Shown piece after piece: positions 26,101-32,428 of a stretch of 32,428 bases of DNA. This stretch comes from Verrucomicrobiaceae bacterium. GTDB taxonomy: Bacteria; Verrucomicrobiota; Verrucomicrobiia; Verrucomicrobiales; Akkermansiaceae. Numbering within the stretch: position 1 is the first letter of the stretch; each line of letters begins with the position of its first letter. The stretch covers positions 1 to 32,428 of the forward strand of contig JAIYDP010000232.1 in NCBI GenBank assembly GCA_027487435.1. The letters are read 5' to 3'. Below the pieces are notes generated by a model that saw only the letters and a list, made by a program, of their open reading frames with translations, had not been told where the DNA came from and did not search any database. The position numbers were made by a program, and so were the translations under genes.

Positions 26101-26443
26101 TGACATAGGTAGCTGGAATATAGCCGGTAAAGGTATTTGCGAAGGAATGCTGCACGACACCTGGCCCATCTGGTATGGTCGCAGGCAAGGTAGCAGGCCC
26201 CGTGAGGGTGAGAACAAGATCCGCCATCCCGCTTAACGTCAGCGTCGCGGTGACAACCGGTGATGCAGGTGCATTGGGGGCTGTAACGTGGACTTTGATC
26301 AGAGCTTCGCGCTCTCCTACGAGGCCGAAATACGTATCATTGGCTTTCAAGACATGAGTCTGGCCAAAATACACGGCGCTGATGGTTTGTGCCTGCGCGA
26401 AGAGAGACCCTATCGCGAGGGCGAGGGTAAAAATGAGTTTCAT
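20141..26443 (-). CDS. secreted M66 (StcE/TagA-like) metallopeptidase with PATR-repeat stalk
   Basis: This 2100-residue protein has a signal peptide (MKLIFTLALAIGSLFAQAQ). The N-terminal about 390 residues resemble peptidase family M66: an opening strand with FGQTHVL and the GEREALIKV segment, the metzincin-type zinc motif HELGHALSLPH (His273, Glu274, His277, His283), and DPMQGGGTG (344-352) with NHFSDYSVDQM. Known M66 members such as StcE cleave O-glycosylated, mucin-type proteins. Further modules: a fibronectin III-like segment (about 560-650), a conserved beta domain (650-870), PATR repeats (about 877-1940, including 74-residue tandem units), and a C-terminal module with DQDNDGVSNAVEY (1984-1996) ending FIRLQVTISP. 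The C-terminal 240 residues resemble those of the GH128 protein. Substrate is inferred. It is followed at once by the small anchored protein. Confidence 0.87.
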   Translation of the reverse strand: MKLIFTLALAIGSLFAQAQTISAVYFGQTHVLKANDTYFGLVGEREALIKVHVTAPNAPASPVVTATLTLSGMADLVLTLTGPATLPATIPDGPGVVQHSFANTFTGYIPATYVKKGLQVRINAGTATTNLTSIDVGAPNRVIMTMFDVQYFSNTNGNYPTNTLAEIEAKWPVADLEVRRVANVVFPELVIPPRGGARAARIKSKTEYEIQTGLPFDGEQAAALVWNGALKRASGRSGRWSLYYLNVYNAVAGGQAGGFAGVGNGTSAGILIHELGHALSLPHWGDSAAYPYKGSMHGITAPNIYNDTHSGPAWAFDLRTKAFIPPTVQANNVGGNPAGTYKVDPMQGGGTGFQEPSYIMNHFSDYSVDQMRSYLHSHMVVWNPALGTNGSYASWNQTTGAYTSTVTNNGVQFPTTRDTQVISILASMSGANPEVNMVYPPIGPYTSGLIRLFDPTVSADRTAANSLFNLSTNCDYCARVEQGGSTKTYILPASSVTSEDPFNANSLETEAINLPASGGSVTKIELLSTPNVEDVGLPANPTVLYTWAPLTPATASFDLAPVAYGSSAVTMKATKGELAFGYTGTVEYLFTETSGNPGATSSNWQTSPSYTDIGLSPGTQYSYTVSMRAGTLTTTNSSPASATTFNTPASQNVTVNATQQFSLQSGNGLKNVTGLGSFNAGTADKLVVAISTEDGNNNGTGFVYEVRYNGKVMTEAIQEDALNNDGTAAIFYLDNPGSIGSGTIQVSAENPNGGIGCAYALSNTMPGFGVSNSRAGSTVNSVALTTAGDRSVVIAVINNSGNNNNAGTPTATTTSPSLLTQASSGSWGSQWGGHASGFRFVASPSSITPAFSTNTGSGYTISVAAVEFPSEPPIPNRWIQTAGNAQSWTTATNWDDGVVPNPTSSTTMDFSTVNIAANTALNLGASRTARLWKFGDTAGNQRWTISSGHTLTLAGTTPGFEITNNTTQIDSVIAGTDGLSKTGAGNLTLTAANTYTGPTIISTGTLQIGNAGTTGSLTPSSSITNNSSLVFHRSNVITQGTDFSNVISGTGALTMSGSGTLIVSGANTYTGNTTISAGTLQIGNNSTTGTLSAASDIINNAALVFQRSNGIVQGVGFANVIAGTGSLTNAGVGVLTLNAANTYSGLTTINAGAIKVLHANALGATTAGTVVNGTATGSASNPRLELEGGITVTGETLTINGVGNFFGALSSTSGSNTWAGNVTIGSAGTRLGATTDNTLTVSGIIDSGAVETGLIIRTQDINSTVILSGANTYLGDTTVLIGKLQLAGGNDRLPPTSRLVMGSSATSPDAEFDLNGRNQTVAGLSLTGAAARNSINNSSATAATLTVNPLSPSSFASILKGNISLTKTGTGTQTLSGSNSYSGATRINDGVLHSGLNDALPVTTALSLGSGNTVGALNLSTFNQTVASLAVNSDSNESNGIAIGTGRTLTVTGNLTVGFNSSPAANTTTRLAPTGLGTLNVTGSIFQVGGSTNSGFGNAATLDMSGLSNFVYNNSLGTFRVGDATNASSAGMGSSTVILANQSTITAQTFTMNSPTSAAHAVQLGRGLTIINADTIQIGATSNRSPGSMNFLDTTGTLKVRATDGLAPANMTVAYGSTTTAVHNNSSVDLSGHSADLLLGALQIGGRTASGGAASTGTFSFDAGNLSASSVTVGLRAAGTATGNVTGIMNLAGGTVTIGNGELIVGRNSSSTTGFNTTGTINISGGSVSVQATSGVSIRLADSTASGGTANGILNLTGGSLTVAGDVLRGANTGTSNATVLLSGGTLNMNGHDLGAAGNGVVNFIVESGTLQNIATINGTGGLTKTSAGTLTLAGSNTYTGATTISAGRLALAANNALPATAVSLGSATLDAATFTDTLGTLNVTGASMINLGSGALLSFANSNSITWAGTLTITGNFVSGSSIRFGTTSTALTSTQLAKISSPGFSSFALNASGFLTASATSPASSYASWADTNASSTSPTQDQDNDGVSNAVEYVLGGSSATNDISKLPSSSISAGNIVFSFQRAQSSINPSTSLAIQVSPTLQAWPDNYNVGIDTASSSAGVTVTAGSTAGYDTVTLSIPRAPDVQKFIRLQVTISP
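23084..23527 (-). repeat. two 222-bp tandem PATR units in the M66 gene
   Basis: Two consecutive 74-residue units (residues 973-1046 and 1047-1120) align without gaps. Each starts I-x-GT, carries ANTYTG and GTLQIGN, and ends SNV or ANV. A third, partial copy (IAGTGSL, ANTYSGLTTINAG) follows below 23084. They are diverged at DNA level but clearly come from unit duplication. Confidence 0.8.
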
Positions 26444-26464
26444 TTTTGTGTTGGGTTAGGTGCT

Positions 26465-26505
26465 AAAGATGAAAATCTTTGGGTTTTTTTAGAACATAGC
26501 GTTCT
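26465..26505 (-). promoter_or_regulatory. two inverted repeats in the leader of the M66 gene
   Basis: AAAGAT-GAAA-ATCTTT (26465-26480) and AGAAC-ATAGC-GTTCT (26491-26505) are perfect short inverted repeats separated by an A/T run, 21 and 47 bp upstream of the ATG at 26443. They could be operators or 5'-leader hairpins. Confidence 0.3.
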
Positions 26506-26551
26506 GTGGGATTGATTATGTCATTGGCTTGAAGGGGCGATAAAAAATTGA

Positions 26552-28648
26552 TCAGGCTTGTGGCGTGTGCGGCTCGAAGGTTAGCGCACGTTCATGTTCG
26601 CGGGCTTTGGCGAGGCGTTTGGCTTCGCGGAAAAAGTGGAGTTGGGCGCGTTGTGGGCGGCGACCTTTGGCTGGCACGATGGGTTGAGAATGGCCGTCGG
26701 GGAGGATCAGATGGGCGTTGCTGGTATCGGCAAAACATTGGCGCATCAGAGCGATGAGGCGGCGTTTCAGCGGCGCGGACTCGATGGGGATCATCAACTC
26801 GATACGGCGATCCAAGTTGCGGCTCATCCAGTCTGCGGAAGCGATGAAGACTTCGGTCTCGGTGCCGTGCTGGAAGGAGAAAATGCGGGCATGCTCGAGG
26901 TAGCGATCAATGATCGAAACGACGCGGATGTTTTTCGAGTAACGTTTGTCCGCTGGTTTGAGGCAGCAGACGCCGCGGACGTTGAGCTGAATGGTAACGC
27001 CGGCTTGCGAGGCTTTATAGAGGGCTGCGATGATTTCCGGGTCTTGCAGGGAGTTGACTTTGGCAAGGATGCTGGAGGTTTCGCCGAGTTTGGCGCGCTC
27101 GGCGGTGGTGGCGATAAGTTCGAGAAGTCGGCGCTTCATTTGCGTGGGCGCGGGCACCAGACGGCGGAATCGGAGCAGCTTGGATCGACCTGTGACAGCA
27201 TTGAAGAAGAGTGAGGCATCGTGGCCGTAGTCGGGATGGCAGGTGAGCAGCGAGATGTCGGTGTAAAGTTTGGCCGTGGTCTCGTTGTAGTTTCCCGTGC
27301 CGAGGTGGACGTAGCGGCGCAGGCTGTCTTTTTCGCGGCGGACGACGAGGCAGATTTTGGCATGGGTTTTGAGACCTTTGACGCCATAGACGATGTTGAC
27401 TCCGGCGTTGAGCAGTTCATCGGCACGCATGAGGTTGCGGGCTTCGTCGAAACGGGCTTTGAGTTCGATGAGCACGGTGACTTGTTTGCCGTTTTGTGCA
27501 GCGCGGATCAGGGCATCGATGATGCGGGATTTGCGGGCGGTACGATAGAGGACTTGCTTGATGGCGAGGACTCCGGGATCGGTGGCGGCTTCTTCGATGA
27601 GGCTGACAACGGGATCGAAGGATTGGTAGGGATGATGGAGAAGGATGTCGCGGGCGGCGATGCTATCGAAGATGGATTCGCCCGGGGCGATGTCGGGGCT
27701 TTCTTGGGGCGGCCATTCTTCATCGCGGAGCTGATCAAAGTCGGCAAGGAAGGCGAGATCCATGAGCGACGACAAGCCGACAGGACCACGGGGGATGGTG
27801 TAAATTTCTTCGCGTCCTGCACCTGTGGCGCTGCGGATGACCGCTGTGAGGTCACGCGGGCACGAGATGGGTAGCTCGATGCGCACAGTATGAGAATAGC
27901 GACGGGCGGTGAGGACATCCGCCATATCATCGGCGAGGTCGTGAGAGTTGTCGTCTTCGAGGATGATGTCGCCATTACGGGTGAGGCGAAAAACGCCAGT
28001 GGCGGTGACATTTTCTCCGGGGAAAAGTGCCGAGGCGAAGGTGGCGACGAGGTCCTCGAGGAGGATGAAGGTGTGAGCTTGGTTGGGCAAGGCAACGCGG
28101 CGCGAGAGAGATTCAGGCAGCGGGATGAAGGCGAAACGTTTTGTGGCGGATTCGGTATCTTCGATGCGGCAGGCGACGATGGGAGTCAGCGCGGGAAGTA
28201 GAGGCGGGGCATCGGTTTCGGGATCGTAGGAGAGCGGGGTGAGGACGGGGAGGATGTTGTGATCGAAGGAAGCGCGCAGGGATGCTTGCTGGGCATCAGA
28301 GAGTTTTGAGGGATCGAGGAAATGGATGTCATGCTTGGTGAGAAGTGGCAGAAGAGTGCCGTGGAGCAGATGATATTGCTCCTCGATGAAAAGCAGGATG
28401 CGTTTGCGGAGTTGTTCGAGTTGAGCGGATGGAGTGAGGCCTGTGGAGTCGGGAGTTTTGCGTCCGGAGCGCTGGAGCAAAGTCAGCCCGCCGATGCGCA
28501 CCTGAAAAAACTCGTCGAGGTTGGAGGCGGTGATGGCGAGGAATTTGATGCGTTCGAGAAGAGGAATATCATCGCGCTTGGCTTGGTGCAGAACGCGTTG
28601 ATTGAACTCAATCCAAGAGAGTTCGCGATTCAGGAATGGAACGGGCAT
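26552..28648 (-). CDS. ppk1: polyphosphate kinase 1
   Basis: The ATG at 28648 gives 698 residues starting MPVPFLNRELSWIEFNQRVL, the usual PPK1 beginning; an upstream TTG (28684) would add 12 residues. The enzyme transfers the gamma-phosphate of ATP to polyphosphate and works reversibly. Signature segments: NLDEFFQVR near the N-terminus, SFDPVVSLIEEAA and KQVLYRTA, RFDEARNL, GLKTHAKICLV with the phosphorylated His429 (equivalent to His435 of E. coli PPK), YVHLGTGNYNETTAKLYTD, and DRYLEHARIFSF with His586 (equivalent to His592), then SADWMSRNLDRRIEL. Length is normal and the frame is intact. It lies between the M66 gene and nagA on the same strand; gaps of 108 bp and 74 bp leave co-transcription open. 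Confidence 0.97.
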   Translation of the reverse strand: MPVPFLNRELSWIEFNQRVLHQAKRDDIPLLERIKFLAITASNLDEFFQVRIGGLTLLQRSGRKTPDSTGLTPSAQLEQLRKRILLFIEEQYHLLHGTLLPLLTKHDIHFLDPSKLSDAQQASLRASFDHNILPVLTPLSYDPETDAPPLLPALTPIVACRIEDTESATKRFAFIPLPESLSRRVALPNQAHTFILLEDLVATFASALFPGENVTATGVFRLTRNGDIILEDDNSHDLADDMADVLTARRYSHTVRIELPISCPRDLTAVIRSATGAGREEIYTIPRGPVGLSSLMDLAFLADFDQLRDEEWPPQESPDIAPGESIFDSIAARDILLHHPYQSFDPVVSLIEEAATDPGVLAIKQVLYRTARKSRIIDALIRAAQNGKQVTVLIELKARFDEARNLMRADELLNAGVNIVYGVKGLKTHAKICLVVRREKDSLRRYVHLGTGNYNETTAKLYTDISLLTCHPDYGHDASLFFNAVTGRSKLLRFRRLVPAPTQMKRRLLELIATTAERAKLGETSSILAKVNSLQDPEIIAALYKASQAGVTIQLNVRGVCCLKPADKRYSKNIRVVSIIDRYLEHARIFSFQHGTETEVFIASADWMSRNLDRRIELMIPIESAPLKRRLIALMRQCFADTSNAHLILPDGHSQPIVPAKGRRPQRAQLHFFREAKRLAKAREHERALTFEPHTPQA

Positions 28649-28722
28649 GATGCGGTAGGATAGCGTGAATTGAGCTTGTGGCAAAGAAGATTTCAGGGGG
28701 CATTCTCAGAAGATCGAATTTT

Positions 28723-29862
28723 CTAAGCGATGAAGCGAGAAATGCCTGCCACGATGGTGCGGACGACGTTTCCACTTAGGTCGAGAAGAGTGATGTCGGC
28801 ATGGAAGCCTGGGGCGATTTTGCCGAATCCTTCAAGTCCTAGGGACTGGGCTTGGTTCCATGAAGTGCATTGGATGAAGTCCTCAAGCGGGAGGCCAGTG
28901 CAGGCGGCAACGTGGCGTAGGCCCTCGTGAGCGCGCAGGGTGGAGCCTGCGAGAGTGCCGTCTTTTTTCAGTCGGGCAATGCCATCTTGCACGGTGACAG
29001 GGAGTCCACCGAGGGTGATCTCGCCATTGCCGATCCATGAAGCGGCGACGCTGTCGGTGATCATCAAGATGCGCTCGCGGGGGACGATTTGGAAGATCAG
29101 TCGTAACATGTCAGGGCAGAGGTGAATGGTGTCGCAAATGGCTTCGACTTTCAGTCGCGGATCGAGAAGACCCGCTCCGACGACGCCGATCTCGCGGTGA
29201 TGAAGAGGCGTCATGGCGTTGCCAAAATGGGTGAGATGACTCAAGCCCGCCGCTACAGCAGAGGAAACTTGGGCAAACGTCGCGGAGGTGTGCGCCGCAG
29301 AACAAGTGATGCCGACAGATCTTGCCGCGCGGATGAGTTCGATAGCGCCCGGCATTTCAGGGGCAAGGGAGAGGATGCACGCGGGTGCGATGGCGTGCAG
29401 TTCGAGTAATTCGTCGATGTCTGGCAGGCGAACGAATTCAGGGTTTTGCGCGCCAGCTTTCTCACGATTGATAAATGGACCTTCGATATGCAAACCAGGA
29501 CAGCGTGTGAGGTCATCATGGCTGCGAAACGCGGCGACGGTTTTTACGATTTCCTGCAAATGCCCTCTCGCTTGCGTCAGTGTGGTAGGTAGCCAGGTGG
29601 TGACACCTTCCGCGAGTTTGCGCGTGGCGATATGGCGAAGGGAGTCGATTGATCCGTCACAAACATCCGCGCCATCCGCGCCGTGGGAGTGAATATCAAA
29701 CATACCAGGGATCGCGGTTAAGCCTCTGGCGTCGATGATTTCGTCTGCACCATCGAGATGCAAGCCGACAGATGTAATGCGGCCATCCTCGATGAGGATG
29801 TCTGTTTCATGGCATCGCGAGACAGGGTTGATCACCTCGGCATGGCGTATCAGGGTTTTCAT
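28723..29862 (-). CDS. nagA: N-acetylglucosamine-6-phosphate deacetylase
   Basis: The start at 29862 (MKTLIRHAEV) gives 379 residues, the normal family length; a frame reaching 29946 adds 28 residues unlike the family. The enzyme removes acetate from GlcNAc-6-phosphate to give glucosamine-6-phosphate, in amino-sugar catabolism and cell-wall recycling. Amidohydrolase landmarks: HSH (58-60) followed by GADGADVCDG, HIEGPFINREKAGAQNP with metal ligand Glu127, His191 (AAHTSATF), His212 (LTHFGNAMTPLHHREIG), and catalytic Asp270 (MITDSVAAS). No nagB or sugar transporter is in the window. A palindrome overlaps the probable -10 region upstream. It is divergent from transketolase. Confidence 0.96.
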   Translation of the reverse strand: MKTLIRHAEVINPVSRCHETDILIEDGRITSVGLHLDGADEIIDARGLTAIPGMFDIHSHGADGADVCDGSIDSLRHIATRKLAEGVTTWLPTTLTQARGHLQEIVKTVAAFRSHDDLTRCPGLHIEGPFINREKAGAQNPEFVRLPDIDELLELHAIAPACILSLAPEMPGAIELIRAARSVGITCSAAHTSATFAQVSSAVAAGLSHLTHFGNAMTPLHHREIGVVGAGLLDPRLKVEAICDTIHLCPDMLRLIFQIVPRERILMITDSVAASWIGNGEITLGGLPVTVQDGIARLKKDGTLAGSTLRAHEGLRHVAACTGLPLEDFIQCTSWNQAQSLGLEGFGKIAPGFHADITLLDLSGNVVRTIVAGISRFIA

Positions 29863-29920
29863 GGCGGGCAAAGGTAGGAAATGAGATAGGCTTTGTGCAA
29901 GGAGAATTCGATGGGAACAG

Positions 29921-29939
29921 ATCTGCAATTGTAGCAGAT
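29921..29939 (-). promoter_or_regulatory. extended -10 and overlapping palindrome upstream of nagA
   Basis: On the minus strand TGC-TACAAT (29936-29928) matches an extended -10 promoter. It lies within a perfect inverted repeat, ATCTGC-N7-GCAGAT (29921-29939), about 60 bp upstream of the nagA ATG. A repressor bound here would block the promoter. No -35 box is obvious, consistent with an extended -10. Confidence 0.4.
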
Positions 29940-29969
29940 TTATCATGTGTAAAAATGCGGAATCGTGGC

Positions 29970-29997
29970 TTGCCAGCCATGAGATTCTAGCTATTGT
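29970..29997 (+). promoter_or_regulatory. promoter candidate for transketolase
   Basis: TTGCCA (29970-29975) and TATTGT (29992-29997) are spaced 16 bp apart, predicting transcription from near 30004 and a leader of about 20 nt before the ATG at 30024. Confidence 0.33.
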
Positions 29998-30023
29998 TCG
30001 CCGTCCTTTACTACAAAATTGCT

Positions 30024-32000
30024 ATGAATACAACTCTACTCTCCGCAGCGGCAAATCAAGCGCGTGGCTTGGCCATGGATGCCGTTCACGCATGTTCTTC
30101 TGGTCACCTTGGTTTGCCACTCGGCTGTGCCGAAATTGGCGCGGTTCTCTTCTCTGAATCACTCCGTTATCATGCGACGACTCCTCGTTGGCTGAATCGT
30201 GACCGTTTCATCCTCTCGGCAGGCCACGGATCGATGTTCCTTTACAGTTGGTTGCATCTCGCGGGATACGACTTGCCACTGGAAGAAGTGAAACATTTCC
30301 GCAAGCTGCATTCCATCACCCCTGGGCATCCAGAATTTCATGAAACCCCCGGCGTAGAAGCGACCACCGGCCCGCTGGGTCAGGGCGTAGCAAATGCTGT
30401 CGGTTACGCACTTTCCGGCAAGCGCGCTGCCGCACGCTACAATACCACGGAACACACGTTGTTTGACCATCACGTCATTGCCTTGATGGGTGACGGATGC
30501 TTGCAAGAAGGAGTGGCGAAAGAAGCCATCGCTTTTGCTGGCCACAACGGCTTAGACAACTTGGTGCTGATTTACGATTCCAATGATGTGACCCTCGACG
30601 CCATGGCTGAAGTGACCCAAGGCGAAGATGCAGAAGCCTATTTCGCTTCGCAAGGATGGGACGCGGTGACCATTGATGGACATGATTTTTCTGCGATTCA
30701 GGCAGCCTTAGCGAACGCCAAGAACAATGATAATGGTCGCCCTAAGGTGATTATTGCAAAAACGTTGATCGGAAAAGGCATTAGTGAAGTCGCAGGCACA
30801 GCCAAAGCCCACGGCGAAGGCGGAGCAAAATTCATCGATGCAGCCCGCGCTGGCCTCGGCTTGCCCAGCGAGCATTTCTTCGTCTCCGATGAAGTTCGCG
30901 CGCACTTTGCGGCACGCAATGAAACCGCCGCTGCTGAATTGGCGGCATGGCAGGCGAGCTTTGAAGCATGGTCTGCGGCAAATCCAGAACTTGCGAATGA
31001 ATTGTCCGATAGCATTTCCCTCGCGGTGCCAAGTGACCTGATCGAGAGCATTCCCGCGTTTGCTGCCGACTACAAAGACGCGACCCGCTCCGCCGGTGCC
31101 ACGGTGATCAATGCCGTTGCCAAAGCAGTGCCGCAGTTCCTTACCGGCAGCGCAGATTTGTTTGGTTCTACCAAAAACTACATCAAAGACGGCGGCGATT
31201 TTTCCGCCAGCAATCCCGCAGGCCGCAACATCTGGTTCGGCATTCGCGAGCACGCCATGGGCGCCATCTGCAACGGCATCGCTTACGATGGACTGTTCCG
31301 CCCCTCTGGTGCGACGTTCTTGGTTTTTGCCGACTACCTTCGCCCCTCGATTCGTCTCGCAGCTCTCGCCAAACTTCCTGTGACCTACATTTTCACGCAC
31401 GATTCCGTAGGTGTCGGTGAGGATGGTCCGACCCACCAACCCGTGGAGACAACCAGTGGCTTGCGGGTGATCCCAGGTCTCGATGTCATCCGCCCAGGCG
31501 ATGCCGAGGAAACAGCGGGTGCCTTTGCCGCTGCGATGTATCGCACCGATGGCCCGACCGCGTTGATCCTCACTCGTCAGGCGATTCCTTTGATGAATGA
31601 ACTTTCCGTCGCCGAGCGTCGCGATGGCGTCATCCGCGGTGCTTACATTGCCAAGAAAGAAACCGCAGCGCTGGAAATGATCCTTCTTGGCAGTGGCTCC
31701 GAATTGCAACACGCCATGGTAGCCGCCGAGAAATTGGGCGCCGGTGTTCGCGTGGTTTCCGTGCCGTGCATGGAGCGCTTTGATCGCCAAGATGCCGCCT
31801 ACCAAGAAGCGGTTTTACCATCCTCATGCACAAAACGCATCGCCATCGAAGCCGGTGTCGGCTGCTTGTGGTGGAAATACGTCGGACTGCAAGGAAAAGT
31901 TGTCGCCATCGACCGCTTCGGCATCTCTGCTCCTGGAGATACGGTGATGCGCGAGCTTGGTATGACGGCGGACAATCTGATTGCCGTCGCACAAGCGTAA
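30024..32000 (+). CDS. tkt: transketolase
   Basis: The ATG at 30024 gives 658 residues; a TTG ten codons earlier (29994) is less likely. The enzyme moves two-carbon units between sugar phosphates in the non-oxidative pentose phosphate pathway, using thiamine diphosphate. Visible landmarks: His28 in [15 protein letters not shown] (66-70), [13 protein letters not shown], the thiamine-binding motif GDGCLQEG (156-163) ending at Asn187 (YDSNDVTLD), TAKAHGEG with His263, FGIREHAMG with the catalytic glutamate, and [14 protein letters not shown] in the pyrimidine-binding domain. The C-terminal domain is complete, ending near [11 protein letters not shown]. It is divergent from nagA; hairpins follow the stop codon directly. 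Confidence 0.97.
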   Translation: MNTTLLSAAANQARGLAMDAVHACSSGHLGLPLGCAEIGAVLFSESLRYHATTPRWLNRDRFILSAGHGSMFLYSWLHLAGYDLPLEEVKHFRKLHSITPGHPEFHETPGVEATTGPLGQGVANAVGYALSGKRAAARYNTTEHTLFDHHVIALMGDGCLQEGVAKEAIAFAGHNGLDNLVLIYDSNDVTLDAMAEVTQGEDAEAYFASQGWDAVTIDGHDFSAIQAALANAKNNDNGRPKVIIAKTLIGKGISEVAGTAKAHGEGGAKFIDAARAGLGLPSEHFFVSDEVRAHFAARNETAAAELAAWQASFEAWSAANPELANELSDSISLAVPSDLIESIPAFAADYKDATRSAGATVINAVAKAVPQFLTGSADLFGSTKNYIKDGGDFSASNPAGRNIWFGIREHAMGAICNGIAYDGLFRPSGATFLVFADYLRPSIRLAALAKLPVTYIFTHDSVGVGEDGPTHQPVETTSGLRVIPGLDVIRPGDAEETAGAFAAAMYRTDGPTALILTRQAIPLMNELSVAERRDGVIRGAYIAKKETAALEMILLGSGSELQHAMVAAEKLGAGVRVVSVPCMERFDRQDAAYQEAVLPSSCTKRIAIEAGVGCLWWKYVGLQGKVVAIDRFGISAPGDTVMRELGMTADNLIAVAQA

Positions 32001-32012
32001 ATCGCACAGGAG

Positions 32013-32057
32013 GACAGGAGTCTCGCCTGTCTCGGCAAACAGGCGTCCCGCCTGTTT
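32013..32057 (+). terminator. tandem hairpins after transketolase
   Basis: Two inverted repeats follow the tkt stop (32000): GACAGG-N7-CCTGTC (32013-32031) and a perfect 9-bp stem AAACAGGCG-TCC-CGCCTGTTT (32037-32057). The second ends in TTTCTT, so it may act as an intrinsic terminator. They may also belong to an interspersed repeat family; both stems share a CAGGCG-type core. Confidence 0.5.
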
Positions 32058-32087
32058 CTTCGGCGAAAGACGCGTGCCTGCCACCGT

Positions 32088-32312
32088 CCCAAGGGGGCAA
32101 AACATGCCAACGTTCCACCGCCCCAAAGGGGCAAAACATGCCAAGCCCAGGGCATCGCCCTGGGTCGCATGCGCCCCGAGATACAGAGCCCTGAAGGGGC
32201 GAAACAAAGCACTCGATTGTCGCGCCCCCTTCAGGGCTGGAAAGATGTAATTGCGGCCTGACCTAGGGCGGCGCTGCGCTTGCCCTAGGCTGGCATGTTT
32301 TGCCCCCTTGGG
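32088..32312. repeat. 225-bp MITE-like element with 22-bp perfect terminal inverted repeats
   Basis: The ends, 32088-32109 and 32291-32312, are perfect 22-bp reverse complements (left end starts CCCAAGGGGGCAAAACATG). A second direct copy of 17 bp of the left end sits at 32128-32144. Nested inside are GCCCC-AAA-GGGGC (32120-32132), CCCAGGGC-ATC-GCCCTGGG (32146-32164), arms of about 15 bp at 32187-32201 and 32223-32238, and CCTAGGGC...GCCCTAGG (32262-32289). Just outside, GACGCGT (32069-32075) and ACGCGTC (32316-32322) form a further inverted pair. No transposase frame is inside and no clear target-site duplication is visible. It may be a non-autonomous element or a composite palindromic repeat. 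Confidence 0.75.
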
Positions 32313-32428
32313 CATACGCGTCAAGTTAAGCAATGTTGTCCTTTTTTTGGTGGAAATTGAGGCGTTTGCGTTTGTCGTAACAGCAATATTTTCGTAGTGC
32401 GATGCAGGCACCCGCATCCGCAGGTGCG
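32313..32428. other. right edge, unassigned
   Basis: About 115 bp with no gene that can be supported. A minus-strand frame ends at TAA 32328-32326 and is open to the edge (33 codons, Cys/Lys-rich, ending HQKKDNIA). It could be the tail of a gene beyond the window, but it is too short to judge. Confidence 0.25.

Noticed and set aside
26465..26490. Stem-loop followed by TTTTTTT on the plus strand, resembling an intrinsic terminator
   Set aside because: No plus-strand gene precedes it; it is upstream of a minus-strand gene, so a leader or operator role is more likely.
26491..26505. GAAC-N5-GTTC resembling a LexA box
   Set aside because: The Gram-positive SOS box has a 4-bp spacer; here it is 5, and the downstream gene is not a DNA-repair gene.
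30708..31805. 365-codon open frame on the minus strand across transketolase
   Set aside because: It lies fully antisense to a clear transketolase; its product has no recognisable family and reflects codon bias of the real gene.
31824..32417. 197-codon minus-strand frame across the tkt end and the inverted-repeat element
   Set aside because: It overlaps tkt coding sequence and runs through the hairpins; no family resemblance.
32402..32428. Possible plus-strand start (ATG at 32403) at the right edge
   Set aside because: Only eight to nine codons are visible, with no ribosome-binding site; not supportable.

Overview
The window looks like a chromosomal segment from Verrucomicrobiota, probably class Verrucomicrobiae. 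The evidence is a combination typical of the Planctomycetes-Verrucomicrobia group: a cytochrome-like PSCyt1/PSCyt2/PSD1 (DUF1549/DUF1553) gene paired with a Tat-exported DUF1501 gene, giant secreted proteins built from autotransporter-associated beta-strand (PATR) repeats, an ECF sigma factor of the FFARLL/GRFRS type next to a zinc-ribbon Ser/Thr kinase, and few recognisable Shine-Dalgarno sequences. No rRNA, tRNA, CRISPR array, phage or transposase gene was seen.

Layout. 1-991 (-): start of a PATR-repeat secreted protein that runs off the left edge. 1285-5738 (-): two-gene DUF1549/DUF1553 plus DUF1501 unit. 6166-11583 (+): 1805-residue secreted GH128-like glucanase with discoidin-like and ricin-like modules and a PATR stalk. 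11612-12946 (-): membrane-anchored N-acetylmuramoyl-L-alanine amidase. 13130-15298 (+): SPFH protein with a C-terminal HTH, then a double zinc-ribbon membrane protein, resembling the Bacillus YdjI/YdjG pair. 15393-19262 (+): ECF sigma factor and transmembrane Ser/Thr kinase. 19319-26443 (-): 2100-residue secreted M66 (StcE/TagA-like) metallopeptidase with a PATR stalk, followed by a small membrane-anchored protein of unknown function. 26552-28648 (-): polyphosphate kinase. 28723-29862 (-): N-acetylglucosamine-6-phosphate deacetylase, divergent from transketolase at 30024-32000 (+). 32013-32312: hairpins and a 225-bp element with perfect 22-bp terminal inverted repeats.

How the parts may work together. 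The glucanase and the protease end in the same module: the last PATR units, an EF-hand-like Asp-rich loop and a terminal Phe-x-Arg-Leu strand. This suggests that a shared export or surface-attachment route displays both enzymes, aimed at beta-1,3-glucan and glycoprotein. NagA would feed amino-sugar phosphates into central metabolism, but its link to the secreted enzymes is inference. The sigma/kinase pair and the SPFH/zinc-ribbon pair look like envelope-signalling modules. The most novel-looking points are the M66-PATR architecture, the shared C-terminal module, the sigma factor with an altered region-2 acidic motif beside a kinase, the SPFH-HTH fusion, and the inverted-repeat element downstream of transketolase.
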